Of a stretch of 64,000 bases of DNA, positions 40,974-50,057 are shown piece by piece (positions within the stretch are counted from its first letter, which is position 1; the number at the start of each line of letters is the position of its first letter). Source of the DNA: Salegentibacter lacus (GTDB lineage: Bacteria; Bacteroidota; Bacteroidia; Flavobacteriales; Flavobacteriaceae); assembly GCF_020164555.1 (NCBI RefSeq), contig NZ_JAIQZB010000004.1:1-64000 (forward strand). Reading direction: 5' to 3'. A program made the position numbers and the translations under genes. The notes below the pieces were generated by a model. The model did not search any database. It saw only the letters and a list, made by a program, of their open reading frames with translations, and was not told where the DNA came from.

Positions 40974-43397
40974 TTATCTTTCTGAATTTTTAGATTCCTC
41001 TTTTTCAATTTCGGCCTCGTCTTCTTCGGTTTCAATAATTTTCATTGCGGGCTCTTTCAATACTTCTTTATTAGCGATGTTTTTCTCTAAGGAAAGTAAC
41101 AAAGAAGGAAGCAATAATAAATTAGCGAGCATTGCAAAAAGTAATGTTGCAGATACAAAACCTCCAAGTGCTACCGTGCCACCAAAACTACTAATCATAA
41201 ATACCGAAAACCCGAAAAATAGCACGATAGAAGTATAAAACATACTCACGCCCGTTTCCCGTAAAGCCGCATAAACCGAACGTTTTATTTTCCAGTTGTT
41301 GGCTTTAAGTTCCTGCCTGTATTTGGCTAAAAAGTGAATGGTGTCGTCTACCGAAATTCCGAAAGCGATACTAAATACCAAAATGGTAGAAGGTTTTATA
41401 GGTACACCCAAAAAGCCCATCATTCCTGCAGTAACCAGCAAAGGAAGTAGATTGGGAACCAGCGAAACCAGGATCATTCTAAACGATCTAAACATCCAGG
41501 CCATAAAAAGTGCAATAAGTAAAATGGCCAGGGAAAGCGATATAATAAGGTTTTTTACCAAATAATTGGTTCCCTTTTGAAAGATGAAGGCTTTCCCGGT
41601 AATGGAGATTTCGTAGCGTTCCTCTGGAAAAATCTTGTTGATCTTGGGCCAAAGATCTTCTTCCAAATCTTCCATCTTCTCGGTGCCAATATCCTTCATA
41701 TAAGCGGTAATCCTGGCATATCTTCCCGTGCTGTCTACGTATGAAGTGAGTAAATTTTCATCTGAAGAAAAACCTTTGGTGTAAGGCATTATAAAATTCT
41801 GTTCCTGTGAACTGGGCAATTGATAGTATTGAGCATCGCCATTATAAAAAGCCTGCTTTGAATATTTTACCAGCCGGGTTATAGAAATTGGCTGAGAAAA
41901 TTCAGGAATTTCAGCAAGATGGTTTTCTAATTCTTCTATTCGCTTAAGCGTAGCCGACTTTAAAACCCCATTCTTTCGTTTTGTATCCACAAGGATTTCC
42001 AAAGGCATCACTCCGTCAAATTCTTCCTCAAAGAATTTGATGTCCTGGAAGAATTCTGCTTCTTCGGGCATATCTTCCAGTAAACTTCCCGAAATTTTTA
42101 TGGTGTAAATTCCAATGATGCTCGCAACTAAAAGAACAATGGAAGTTATATAAATACTGATGCGGTGATGTCTCACCATGCGTTCCATCCAGCCCACAAA
42201 ACCGCCTATCCATCGCTTGTTAAGGTGTTTTAAGTGTTTACGTTTTGGCAAATTCATATAGCTGTAGATAATGGGAATTATCAACAAGCTGAGAATAAAT
42301 ATCGCCACAATATTTATGGAAGCTACAATACCGAATTCCTTTAGCAGGGTACTATCGGTTAAAATAAAAGTAGCAAAACCGGAAGCCGTAGTAATATTGG
42401 TCATTAAAGTGGCGTTTCCAACTTTGGTAATTACCCGTTGCAGCGATTTTGCCTGGTTGCCGTGTTTTTTGATTTCCTGCTGGTATTTATTGATGAGGAA
42501 AATACAGTTAGGAATCCCTATTACAATAATTAGCGGTGGAATAAGTGCGGTAAGCACCGTAATCTCGTAATGCAACAAACCAATGACTCCAAAAGCCCAC
42601 ATCACACCAATACAAACCGTGATCATGGAAATAATTGTAGCTCTTATTGATCTAAAAAAGAAGAAAAAAATCAGCGAAGTAACACCAAGCGCGGCTAGAA
42701 TAAAAAGCCCTATTTCATCAATTATATTCTGAGCATTCAGCGTTCTTATGTAAGGCATCCCGGAGACTTTTACATCTATACCGGTTTTTTCTTCAAAATT
42801 AGCAATGAGCGGCTGTAATTCATCTATAACAAAGGTTTTTCGTTCCTTAGAATTCACGATTTCCTTATTCAAATAAATCGCAGATTGCAGCGTATTGGAG
42901 TGTGAACTATAAACCAGGTTTTCGTAAAACGGCAGTTGGTTATAAAGTTGATCCTGGTATTGCTGAAGTTCTTCTTCTGTAGGATCTTCTTCTGTAATAA
43001 AAGGAACCATTTCAAAACGGCTGGGATCTTCAAACTTTTTTAATTGCTGAAGATTGCTCACAGAAATCGCATAATCTACCGCTGGATATGCTTCCAGTGT
43101 TTGGGTGAGCTCTTTCCAGGCTCTAAAATTTTCAGGTTGAAAAAGCGTAGAATCTTTTATACCAAGAAGAACGAGATTTCCCTCTTCCCCAAATTTGGCA
43201 AGAAATTCATTATAAGCGATATTTTCAACGTGATCGTCTGGTAATAGGTTAGCTTCAGTATAGGAAAAACGCATATTTTTCCATTGGGTGGAGAAAAACA
43301 CCGTAACGGCAATAATGAGCAAAAGTATAACAATCCTGTTACGCAGTATTAATCGCGCAACTGAGTTCCAGAATCCGAAACTAAAAATCTTGGCCAT
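40974..43397 (-). CDS. MMPL/RND-type exporter (SSD-containing membrane protein)
   Basis: An 807-residue membrane protein with two similar halves. Each half has one helix, a large periplasmic loop and a bundle of five helices. Conserved segments include PPLIIVIGIPNCIFLINKYQ in the first half and FSIAFGISVDDTIHFLAKYR in the second, where the Asp pair is typical of proton-driven RND/MMPL transporters. Unlike the long RND permease at 16.9 kb it is short and has no adaptor or TolC gene beside it. A lipid or hopanoid-like substrate is more likely than drug efflux, but this is inference. The C-terminal 30 residues are very acidic. Confidence 0.88.
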   Translation of the reverse strand: MAKIFSFGFWNSVARLILRNRIVILLLIIAVTVFFSTQWKNMRFSYTEANLLPDDHVENIAYNEFLAKFGEEGNLVLLGIKDSTLFQPENFRAWKELTQTLEAYPAVDYAISVSNLQQLKKFEDPSRFEMVPFITEEDPTEEELQQYQDQLYNQLPFYENLVYSSHSNTLQSAIYLNKEIVNSKERKTFVIDELQPLIANFEEKTGIDVKVSGMPYIRTLNAQNIIDEIGLFILAALGVTSLIFFFFFRSIRATIISMITVCIGVMWAFGVIGLLHYEITVLTALIPPLIIVIGIPNCIFLINKYQQEIKKHGNQAKSLQRVITKVGNATLMTNITTASGFATFILTDSTLLKEFGIVASINIVAIFILSLLIIPIIYSYMNLPKRKHLKHLNKRWIGGFVGWMERMVRHHRISIYITSIVLLVASIIGIYTIKISGSLLEDMPEEAEFFQDIKFFEEEFDGVMPLEILVDTKRKNGVLKSATLKRIEELENHLAEIPEFSQPISITRLVKYSKQAFYNGDAQYYQLPSSQEQNFIMPYTKGFSSDENLLTSYVDSTGRYARITAYMKDIGTEKMEDLEEDLWPKINKIFPEERYEISITGKAFIFQKGTNYLVKNLIISLSLAILLIALFMAWMFRSFRMILVSLVPNLLPLLVTAGMMGFLGVPIKPSTILVFSIAFGISVDDTIHFLAKYRQELKANNWKIKRSVYAALRETGVSMFYTSIVLFFGFSVFMISSFGGTVALGGFVSATLLFAMLANLLLLPSLLLSLEKNIANKEVLKEPAMKIIETEEDEAEIEKEESKNSER

Positions 43398-43474
43398 GGG
43401 AAGTTTTTAAGCGAGCGCAAAGGTATAAAAAGGAAGCCTATTTATCAGGGTTTAAGCGATTAAAGTAGCGCCGC

Positions 43475-45928
43475 CTAAATATCTATATGAAAGGTGAATT
43501 TAAAAGCAAAATTTTCATCAAAAGTAGGCAAACTGTATGGGCCGTAGCGGTAAGCCGCTCCTAAACCGAAACCGACAAGGATTTTTTGTAATTCTATCCC
43601 AAATTCGTGATAACCCTGTTCTAAACTTTTAAACGGAATATTGTGCCTTTCAGTATTGCTTATGTCACCAATAACGTGACGAGAAATAAAAACAAGTTCA
43701 GGCTGAATTAACCTGTGAACATTTATTGGCCTTAATTGGTGTTTTATGTGCAACATCGCCTGCTTATCGCTAAAAAACTCGTTGTAATACATCGTTTCAA
43801 AACTTCGTCTTCCGGCTACAGAGAACCGACTTAAAATCCCTTCGCGTGAAGGGCTGTTAGGTAGGGAATGAAATAAATGTGTTAGCGGAACTTCCCCGGC
43901 AGCATAGTTTCCTTCCAGGATAATTTCAGTTCGGGATTGGTTGAGCCTTTTAATTTCGTGTTCTATTAAAAGACCGAATTTGGTGTAATCAAAATCGCTC
44001 CCAAAAATTCCGGAAACACCTTTGGTAATTTGTCCCGTAAACTTAGGATAGCCTTTCTCTATTAATTTGGTAGAACTTGGGGTTTCTAGGAATTTGGCAA
44101 ACGGCCTCCATGAGAAAGAAAATATAGCTTCAGAAAGCTTGTATTCTGAATATTCCTGCCCATTCAATAAAAAGCTGTAATCCCTGGTTTGAGAAATATC
44201 GCTTTTAGAAATTTGAAGCTCAGTTTTAAAATCTGAGCCAAATCTATGGGTTAAACCGCTGCTTAAAGTGCGATGCTCATAAAAGAAATTAATGTTTACA
44301 AATCGTGGTTCTACAATAGAAAAATCGTTCTTGCCCTGCAGGTAGCTAAAGCTTCCGGTTTCTACGATATCACGGGTGTAGTTGAATTTGAGATCGGTTT
44401 CGGTAGCTTTATTTAAATAGATTGAAGTTCCCAGGTTATATTTAAAGAGTTCGTCTTTGGTACCGTAAACCAGGTAGCCATTTAAGCTGAATTTCTTTGA
44501 AAATTGTTCATTTGTCTTCCCTCCAAAGCCAAGTCGAATTCCTTCATAATTATTGAACTTAAAAAACTTTCCGAGATCAAAATCCCAAAATCCCACAGGA
44601 TAATATCCGGTAGAAACCGAATTTTGAAGCGCTAATTTTTCCTCAATATTTTTTTCTTTTATAAGGCTTTCGGCACGTTGCTGACTAATTTTGTTTTGTG
44701 CGCTTAAAGCTTCGGTCCTGTTTTGTTTCCAAAAGCTTTCTTCGCGGTTAATCGCTTCCGGTTGCACAAGAATTTCAGCTGAAGTTTTTAAAGTTTCAGT
44801 TGAATTTAGATGAATATCGAAATTGGTGCTTGTGGCGTTTAAAAATAGGTTTGGATCACCTTCTCCCGGAGCCAGAACATTATTTAGTATAGATTTTTTT
44901 TTCTGAAGTGTTCCTGCCGATATAATTCCGCCAAAAACCGAAATTGCCTTCTCGCCATTTCCAGGGCGAATTGTTGTGGTTTGTGTTTTAGGGAACCACA
45001 AATTTTCTTCAGGGAAATATTGATATTCCTGATCTATTTCCAGTTTTATTGCTCCCAGGAGTTGCGCCTTTGCCTGCTGGATGGCTAAAGTTTCAGTGTC
45101 CAGGTAAAGAAGTCCTTCCAAACCGGCAACGGCATGTTGTCTTTTTGGTTTGAAATAAACCACATAAGCAGGACGGGAAGCTTTTGTAGTGTCCAAAATT
45201 CTAAACGTATAATTCTTGAAAGCAGAATTTTGCAACGGCCCGGCATAATCTGTTTCAAAAATTCTAAAATCTTTTTCATACAGCGAAAATGGATTTACCG
45301 AAAGCGATAAGATCTCATAGACGGGTTTCTCAAACCCCGTGGTATTTAATGCCTGGACTTCTTCTTTTAAACCCTCTTTTTGAGTAAAATAAAATGTTGA
45401 AATTTTTTCTGAAAAATAACTCGCGGCAGAATTTATTACGGTGCCTATTTCAAAATTAGTACTGTCGCTTTGCATTGTTAATACGGCAGACTCATTGTCA
45501 ATAATAAACTTATTGTAATTCTTAAAGTTGAAATTTTGTAGTTTTTCTTCGGGATCGTTCTGGTCTTTGCGTGCAATTGCTTTTTCAATTACAGCATTCG
45601 CTTTGTTGTTTCCTGAAGAAATAGTGACGGCCTTGAGTTCTTCAATTTTAGGATTTAATTTGATCCTGATGTATTCTACATCTTTCGAAACTGTAAACTC
45701 CTGAGGTTCGAAACCTACATAAGAAATACTGATCTCGGTTTCATCCTGGGTAAGCGTAATTGAAAAACTACCGTCTATTTTGCTTAGCTTTTCTTTGTCG
45801 GCATACATTATTTTGGCGTAGGCGAGGGGTTCGCCTGTTTGTTCATTTACAATTCTTCCCCTAAGCTGTTGCTGTGCAAAAACCGTAAAGGAAAAAAGCA
45901 GAAAAATAAGCAATAACGGGTAACGCAT
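43475..45928 (-). CDS. DUF5686 outer-membrane protein with carboxypeptidase-like domain
   Basis: A large exported protein of 817 residues from the ATG at 45926-45928. A start at 45991 exists, but it would lie inside repeat copy C and place 21 residues before the signal peptide. The signal ends near VFAQQQ (about 20). A CarboxypepD_reg-like domain follows (GRIVNEQTGEPLAYAKIMY). The DUF5686 region then runs to a C-terminal beta-barrel of many Gly/aromatic strands ending in FKFTFHIDI. The architecture resembles outer-membrane receptors without a plug domain. Function unknown. No partner gene is adjacent. Confidence 0.85.
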   Translation of the reverse strand: MRYPLLLIFLLFSFTVFAQQQLRGRIVNEQTGEPLAYAKIMYADKEKLSKIDGSFSITLTQDETEISISYVGFEPQEFTVSKDVEYIRIKLNPKIEELKAVTISSGNNKANAVIEKAIARKDQNDPEEKLQNFNFKNYNKFIIDNESAVLTMQSDSTNFEIGTVINSAASYFSEKISTFYFTQKEGLKEEVQALNTTGFEKPVYEILSLSVNPFSLYEKDFRIFETDYAGPLQNSAFKNYTFRILDTTKASRPAYVVYFKPKRQHAVAGLEGLLYLDTETLAIQQAKAQLLGAIKLEIDQEYQYFPEENLWFPKTQTTTIRPGNGEKAISVFGGIISAGTLQKKKSILNNVLAPGEGDPNLFLNATSTNFDIHLNSTETLKTSAEILVQPEAINREESFWKQNRTEALSAQNKISQQRAESLIKEKNIEEKLALQNSVSTGYYPVGFWDFDLGKFFKFNNYEGIRLGFGGKTNEQFSKKFSLNGYLVYGTKDELFKYNLGTSIYLNKATETDLKFNYTRDIVETGSFSYLQGKNDFSIVEPRFVNINFFYEHRTLSSGLTHRFGSDFKTELQISKSDISQTRDYSFLLNGQEYSEYKLSEAIFSFSWRPFAKFLETPSSTKLIEKGYPKFTGQITKGVSGIFGSDFDYTKFGLLIEHEIKRLNQSRTEIILEGNYAAGEVPLTHLFHSLPNSPSREGILSRFSVAGRRSFETMYYNEFFSDKQAMLHIKHQLRPINVHRLIQPELVFISRHVIGDISNTERHNIPFKSLEQGYHEFGIELQKILVGFGLGAAYRYGPYSLPTFDENFAFKFTFHIDI

Positions 45929-45958
45929 AGGTTTTTCTGGATTATGAACAACAATAAA

Positions 45959-46113
45959 AAGAGACTGTTTGAAGAGTCTTGATTTCGTCAAGCCGAGTTT
46001 ATTTCAGCTTCTAACATGTTTAAATTCTCAACAAGTTATAGCTCCGAACAAATTTCGGAGTGAGCTCTGAAACAAGTTCAGGATGACGATTTCACAACTT
46101 CTCAAACAGCCTG
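45959..46113. repeat. Dispersed two-hairpin repeat, copy C, with outer arms and an extra hairpin
   Basis: Outer arms GACTGTTTGAAGAG (from 45963) and CTTCTCAAACAGCCTG (46098-46113) pair. The core starts CGTCAAGCCGAG and ends TCAGGATGACG. It contains an additional hairpin CTCCGAA/TTCGGAG (46042-46060) not present in copies A and B. It lies 28 bases beyond the frr stop. Confidence 0.8.
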
Positions 46114-46141
46114 TAATGTATTATAAGAAACTGACTTTGGA

Positions 46142-46696
46142 TTATATAGTCATAATTTCTTTCTCCTTGTTTTCAAGGATGGCGTCAATACGAGTAATGT
46201 GGGCATCGGTTAATTCCTGAACCTCATTTTCGGCGTCTCTCAATAAATCTTCAGAAACATCCAGCTTTTTCAGTTCATTGTTAGCTGTTTTTCTATCGTT
46301 TCTAACGCCAACTTTAGCGTCTTCAGCTTCAGCTTTGGCTTGCTTTGTAAGTTGTTTACGACGCTCTTCTGTAAGTGGTGGAACGTTTATAATAACATTC
46401 TCTCCATTGTTCATTGGATTAAAACCAAGATTAGCCATCATTATGCCTTTTTCAATTTCTTTAATAAGGCTTTTTTCAAAAGGCTGGATAGAAATAGTTC
46501 GAGCATCTGGTGTATTAACATTGGCAACCTGTTGAAGCGGAGTTTGAGCTCCATAATATTCTACCATTACACTACCAAGCATTGCCGGATTGGCTTTACC
46601 GGCACGAATGTTTTGCAATTGCTTTTTAAGGTGATCAATTGCTTTGTCCATACCTTCTTTGGCGGTGTCTATAATAAATTCAATTTCGTCTTCCAT
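46142..46696 (-). CDS. frr: Ribosome recycling factor
   Basis: A 184-residue protein, the normal length. Conserved parts are the helix LKKQLQNIRAGKANPAML, the hinge region and TPLQQVANVNTPDARTISIQ, and the segment PPLTEERRKQLTKQAKAEAE. It splits the post-termination ribosome together with EF-G. It follows pyrH by 31 bases, a gene order kept across many bacteria. Confidence 0.97.
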   Translation of the reverse strand: MEDEIEFIIDTAKEGMDKAIDHLKKQLQNIRAGKANPAMLGSVMVEYYGAQTPLQQVANVNTPDARTISIQPFEKSLIKEIEKGIMMANLGFNPMNNGENVIINVPPLTEERRKQLTKQAKAEAEDAKVGVRNDRKTANNELKKLDVSEDLLRDAENEVQELTDAHITRIDAILENKEKEIMTI

Positions 46697-46727
46697 TTTT
46701 AAAATATTAGTTGAGCGTAATAAATTT

Positions 46728-47435
46728 TTATAAATTAACTTTTGTACCTATTCTTTCTCCGGTTACTACTTTTAGCAGGTTTCCGGGGGTATTCATATCA
46801 AAAACAATAATTGGCAATTCGTTTTCCTGGCTTAACGTAAAAGCCGTTGTATCCATTACTTTCAATCCTTTTCTAATCACATCGTCAAAAGAAATAAAAT
46901 CGAATTTTGTAGCTTGTTTGTCTTTTTCAGGATCAGCATTGTAAATTCCGTCTACACGGGTTCCTTTTAAAATAACATCGGCGTGAATTTCAATGGCCCT
47001 CAAAACTGCGGCAGAATCTGTAGTGAAATAAGGATTCCCGGTTCCACCACCAAAAATTACCACGCGGCCTTTTTCTAAATGGCGAATTGCTTTTCTCCTA
47101 ATAAAAGGTTCGGCTACTTCGTTTATTTTAATGGCAGATTGCAGCCTGGTTTGAACGTCGGCATCCTCAAGAGCACTCTGTAAAGCCAATCCGTTAATAA
47201 CGGTGGCGAGCATTCCCATATGATCACCCTGCACGCGATCCATTCCTTTACTGGCTCCGGCAACACCTCTAAAAATGTTTCCACCTCCAATTACAATAGC
47301 TACTTCAATTCCTTTATCGGTTACTTGTCTTATCTCTTCGGCATATTCTGCCAATCGATCGGGATCTATGCCATATTGGCGTTTTCCCATTAATGCTTCT
47401 CCCGATAGTTTTAAAAGTATTCTTTTGTATTGCAT
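46728..47435 (-). CDS. pyrH: UMP kinase
   Basis: A 235-residue kinase of the amino-acid kinase fold that makes UDP from UMP. The N-terminal Lys/Gly motif is [15 protein letters not shown], the nucleotide-binding loop [11 protein letters not shown], and [18 protein letters not shown] is the UMP-site region. Cytoplasmic hexamer. The promoter element TATATTTG (47458-47465, minus) lies 22 bases upstream. It forms an operon with frr. Confidence 0.97.
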   Translation of the reverse strand: MQYKRILLKLSGEALMGKRQYGIDPDRLAEYAEEIRQVTDKGIEVAIVIGGGNIFRGVAGASKGMDRVQGDHMGMLATVINGLALQSALEDADVQTRLQSAIKINEVAEPFIRRKAIRHLEKGRVVIFGGGTGNPYFTTDSAAVLRAIEIHADVILKGTRVDGIYNADPEKDKQATKFDFISFDDVIRKGLKVMDTTAFTLSQENELPIIVFDMNTPGNLLKVVTGERIGTKVNL

Positions 47436-47457
47436 AGCCTTTTTGTAGTGATTGGTG

Positions 47458-47465
47458 CAAATATA
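47458..47465 (-). promoter_or_regulatory. -7 promoter element of pyrH-frr
   Basis: CAAATATA on the plus strand reads TATATTTG on the minus strand, 22 bases before the pyrH start. Confidence 0.5.
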
Positions 47466-47622
47466 GGTAATATCTTAAATTGAAAAATAACATATTCACA
47501 ATCAATCTTCCGCTAATTACCAATTTTTTTGTTGAAGTGTAAGTTTGATTTGAGTTAAAATTATGTGAGTATATTTTAAAAGGTGAACTTTAGTTTTTGA
47601 AATCAAATGGCGGGGTTTTTGC

Positions 47623-47630
47623 TATCTTTG
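47623..47630 (+). promoter_or_regulatory. -7 promoter element of the zinc peptidase gene
   Basis: TATCTTTG matches TAnnTTTG and lies 22 bases before the ATG. The nearest TTG (47597-47599) is 23 bases upstream, slightly far for a -33 element. Confidence 0.5.
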
Positions 47631-47652
47631 AACTAATTAAACAGAAAAGAAA

Positions 47653-48339
47653 ATGTTAGGATATTATGTTATTGCAGGACTCATTTTTATAGTGAGTTTG
47701 TATGTAAGTAATAAACTGAAGAGTAAATTTAAAAAATACTCTAAAGTTCACTTACAAAATGGAATGAGCGGTAAGGAACTCGCAGAAAAAATGTTGCGGG
47801 ACAACAATATTACCGATGTAAAGGTGATTTCTACCCCGGGAATGTTAACCGACCATTATAATCCGCAAAAAAAGACCATTAACCTTTCTGAAGGTGTTTA
47901 CAGCCAGAGAAATGCTGCGGCAGCTGCTGTGGCCACACACGAAACAGGTCACGCCATTCAGCACGCAAATGCTTATAGCTGGTTAACGATGAGAAGCCAG
48001 TTAGTGCCGGTGGTAAGTGTAGCTTCAAGATTTTCACAATGGGTGATTTTTGGAGGATTAATACTAATGGCCACTACAGCCCTTGGAAGTACTATTTTAC
48101 TTATTGGAATTATCATGTTCGGAATGGGAACTTTATTTAGTTTTATAACATTACCTGTAGAATACGATGCGAGTAAACGTGCACTTGCCTGGTTAGAAAA
48201 TGAAAATATGGTTTCAGGCCAGGAACACGAAGCCGCTGAGGATTCTCTTAAATGGGCAGCAAGAACGTATGTTGTTGCCGCGATTGGTTCTTTAGCAACT
48301 TTGCTTTATTTCCTTAGTATTTATATGGGAAGGGATTAA
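47653..48339 (+). CDS. Membrane zinc metallopeptidase (YugP family)
   Basis: A 228-residue membrane protein with a zinc-binding HETGHAIQH motif at about 96-104. An N-terminal helix (about 3-20) and three C-terminal helices (about 122-170 and 205-225) anchor it. The motif VPVVSVASRFSQW after the active site is typical of the YugP/DUF zinc-peptidase family. The metal site seems complete. Substrates are unknown. The gene is monocistronic between its own promoter element and a bidirectional terminator. Confidence 0.88.
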   Translation: MLGYYVIAGLIFIVSLYVSNKLKSKFKKYSKVHLQNGMSGKELAEKMLRDNNITDVKVISTPGMLTDHYNPQKKTINLSEGVYSQRNAAAAAVATHETGHAIQHANAYSWLTMRSQLVPVVSVASRFSQWVIFGGLILMATTALGSTILLIGIIMFGMGTLFSFITLPVEYDASKRALAWLENENMVSGQEHEAAEDSLKWAARTYVVAAIGSLATLLYFLSIYMGRD

Positions 48340-48364
48340 AAGATTTCTTCGGAAAAATTATAAT

Positions 48365-48396
48365 AAAAAACCCGCTTCAGTTGAAGCGGGTTTTTT
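48365..48396. terminator. Bidirectional terminator between the zinc peptidase and ferritin genes
   Basis: AAAAAACCCGCTTCA and TGAAGCGGGTTTTTT form a 15-bp perfect stem with a 2-base spacer, with A- and T-runs at both ends. Confidence 0.92.
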
Positions 48397-48406
48397 ATTA
48401 TTTCTT

Positions 48407-48450
48407 AGATCCCGAACCTGCCTAAACGGACAGGCAGGTTCAGGATGACG
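48407..48450. repeat. Dispersed hairpin repeat, copy D (right half only, with changed arms)
   Basis: The segment starts AGATCC and ends TTCAGGATGACG as in the right half of copies A-C. The hairpin between has been replaced by a longer one with arms GAACCTGCC and GGCAGGTTC. It lies 11 bases beyond the ferritin stop. Confidence 0.65.
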
Positions 48451-48461
48451 TTTTAAAAATT

Positions 48462-48992
48462 TTATTCTGCGTTTTTATTTCTAATTTGCGGAATACGCTC
48501 ATCTAATAATTTAAGACCGAGACCTTCAGTGCCCATAAGATCAAATAACTCAAGTGCACGGCGCATTGTTTGTTCTTCTTCCATTTGCTCTCCAATAAAC
48601 CATTGTAGAAAATACTCGGTAGTATAATCGTTCACTTTTCGGCATTTACCTACCAAATTGTGTATTGATTTAGATATAGAAATTTCCTGATCTAAAGCAG
48701 TTTCAAAGATTTCTTCTAAAGATTTGAAATCGTGGTTTACACCACCAACTTCAGGAGAATAGGCGGTCCCGCCGTTATCATTAATATATCTAAAGATCTT
48801 CATCATATGGTCTCTTTCTTCTGCAGCCTGCTCGTAAAAGAAATCAGCACTATTAGAAAGGGCATTATGGTCGCACCAGGAAGCCATCGCTAAATATGCC
48901 GATGACGAGTGTGCTTCTTTTTCAATTTGTTTATTTAAAAGATCCATAATATCTACATGGATACTTAATTTTTGTCTTACTAAATCTTTCAT
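48462..48992 (-). CDS. Ferritin (non-haem iron storage)
   Basis: A ferritin of 176 residues from the ATG at 48990-48992. An ATG at 49025 would add 11 residues not usual for the family and would touch the palindrome described separately. The ferroxidase ligands are visible: Glu in LLNKQIEKEAHSSSAYLAM, then EQAAEERDHMMKIF with the Glu-x2-His motif, and the later Glu/Gln in WFIGEQMEEEQ. It stores iron as a ferric mineral in a 24-mer in the cytoplasm. It is transcribed alone. Confidence 0.93.
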   Translation of the reverse strand: MKDLVRQKLSIHVDIMDLLNKQIEKEAHSSSAYLAMASWCDHNALSNSADFFYEQAAEERDHMMKIFRYINDNGGTAYSPEVGGVNHDFKSLEEIFETALDQEISISKSIHNLVGKCRKVNDYTTEYFLQWFIGEQMEEEQTMRRALELFDLMGTEGLGLKLLDERIPQIRNKNAE

Positions 48993-49024
48993 TTCTCTAT
49001 AATTTAACTCTAAATATTGTTCCA

Positions 49025-49050
49025 TACAGTCTTAAAATCATAAGACTGTA
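49025..49050 (-). promoter_or_regulatory. Perfect 10-bp inverted repeat upstream of ferritin (candidate operator)
   Basis: TACAGTCTTA (49025-49034) and TAAGACTGTA (49041-49050) are exact inverted repeats separated by 6 bases. It lies 33 bases upstream of the chosen start. No T-run follows on either strand, so it is not a terminator. It may bind a dimeric regulator or form a 5' hairpin in the mRNA. Confidence 0.5.
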
Positions 49051-49173
49051 AGTCACCAATTATTGTGTCCAGCATCCTGCTGGTGTCATTGATCATTTTT
49101 TATAAAATTAACCAAATGGCGAGTAAGAACCTAATTGCGAATAGAATTTAGAAGTAATCTAAAGTGAAATAAT

Positions 49174-49491
49174 TTAAACAGAAGAAGTGGTAAGTAGAGA
49201 ATTGAGTTCGAGCATAGCGAAAGTGCCGGTAAGAAATTCTTTGAGATCTATACTTTCTAAAGTATTAAATACGAAGAAATGCTCGCGGTTACAAAGCATA
49301 AGCATTTCCATTCCGTGGGTATTTTGCCCGTTGAAATGTGCTTCGAGATCAATTTCTTTAACTTGTTGTCTAAAAGCTAATAATTGGCAAAAACCAAGCT
49401 GAATAGTTTTATGCGGAAATTTTATGAAAAAGCACCGCTGCTTATCACATTGATAAGAGATAAAGAATTGGGATTGGTGTAATACTTTCAT
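49174..49491 (-). CDS. Conserved hypothetical protein, possibly DUF6686-like
   Basis: A 105-residue cytoplasmic protein with no signal or membrane segment. The pattern FPHKTIQLGFCQLLAFRQQV, with a later hydrophobic C-terminal part, resembles from memory a small Bacteroidota family (DUF6686). I cannot confirm this. It has several Cys residues (about 15, 20, 35 and 67), which is unusual for the neighbourhood. It lies between ferritin and the Lrp-type regulator on the same strand but with gaps of 181 and 43 bases. A shadow frame on the opposite strand is rejected. Confidence 0.6.
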   Translation of the reverse strand: MKVLHQSQFFISYQCDKQRCFFIKFPHKTIQLGFCQLLAFRQQVKEIDLEAHFNGQNTHGMEMLMLCNREHFFVFNTLESIDLKEFLTGTFAMLELNSLLTTSSV

Positions 49492-49534
49492 GCTGCTGCC
49501 AAAATTAATTCTTATTTAGAATAAATCCAAAGAA

Positions 49535-50005
49535 TTAAATCTTGATTTGTCTATTTATTTGCTGATTTAACGAAATAAAGGTTTCTGTTCTCGAAACCCC
49601 TTCTATCGCCTGGATGTCTTTATTGAGAACATTCATTAAATGCTCGTTATCCCTGCACAATATTTTAATAAAAATAGACCAATTTCCGGTGGTGTAATGG
49701 CACTCAATTACTTCGGGAATTTGTCTGAGTTGTTTAACTGCTTGGGGATTACTAACCGCTTTATCTAAGTAAACCCCCACAAAAGCCATTGTTTTATAGC
49801 CAAGTAAGCGAGGGTTTATCATTAATTTAGAGCCTTCGATTAAACCGGCTTTCTCCAGTTTGCGTAAACGCTGGTGAACTGCTGCCCCGGTAATTCCGAT
49901 ATTCCGGGCGATTTCAAGTATAGATTTTTTAGCATCATCCATCAAGAAATTTAAAATAGTTTTATCTATACCGTCTATAACAACAGTTTCGTTTACAAGT
50001 TTCAT
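49535..50005 (-). CDS. Lrp/AsnC family transcriptional regulator
   Basis: A 156-residue regulator. The N-terminal winged helix contains IDKTILNFLMDDAKKSILEI and GITGAAVHQRLRKLEKAGLI. The C-terminal ligand-binding (RAM) domain shows the beta-alpha-beta fold with YTTGNWSIFIKILCRDNEH. Such regulators respond to amino acids. The saccharopine dehydrogenase-like gene ends 52 bases upstream on the same strand, so a role in lysine or related amino-acid metabolism is likely but inferred. Confidence 0.92.
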   Translation of the reverse strand: MKLVNETVVIDGIDKTILNFLMDDAKKSILEIARNIGITGAAVHQRLRKLEKAGLIEGSKLMINPRLLGYKTMAFVGVYLDKAVSNPQAVKQLRQIPEVIECHYTTGNWSIFIKILCRDNEHLMNVLNKDIQAIEGVSRTETFISLNQQINRQIKI

Positions 50006-50057
50006 ACGGGAGGTTAGTTTAATTTAAAAGCTAAAGTAGCGAATTGAATCCAAAAAT

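Noticed and set aside
49187-49402. Plus-strand frame opposite the 105-residue hypothetical protein
   Set aside because: It has no promoter element and a less protein-like composition; the minus-strand frame is preferred.
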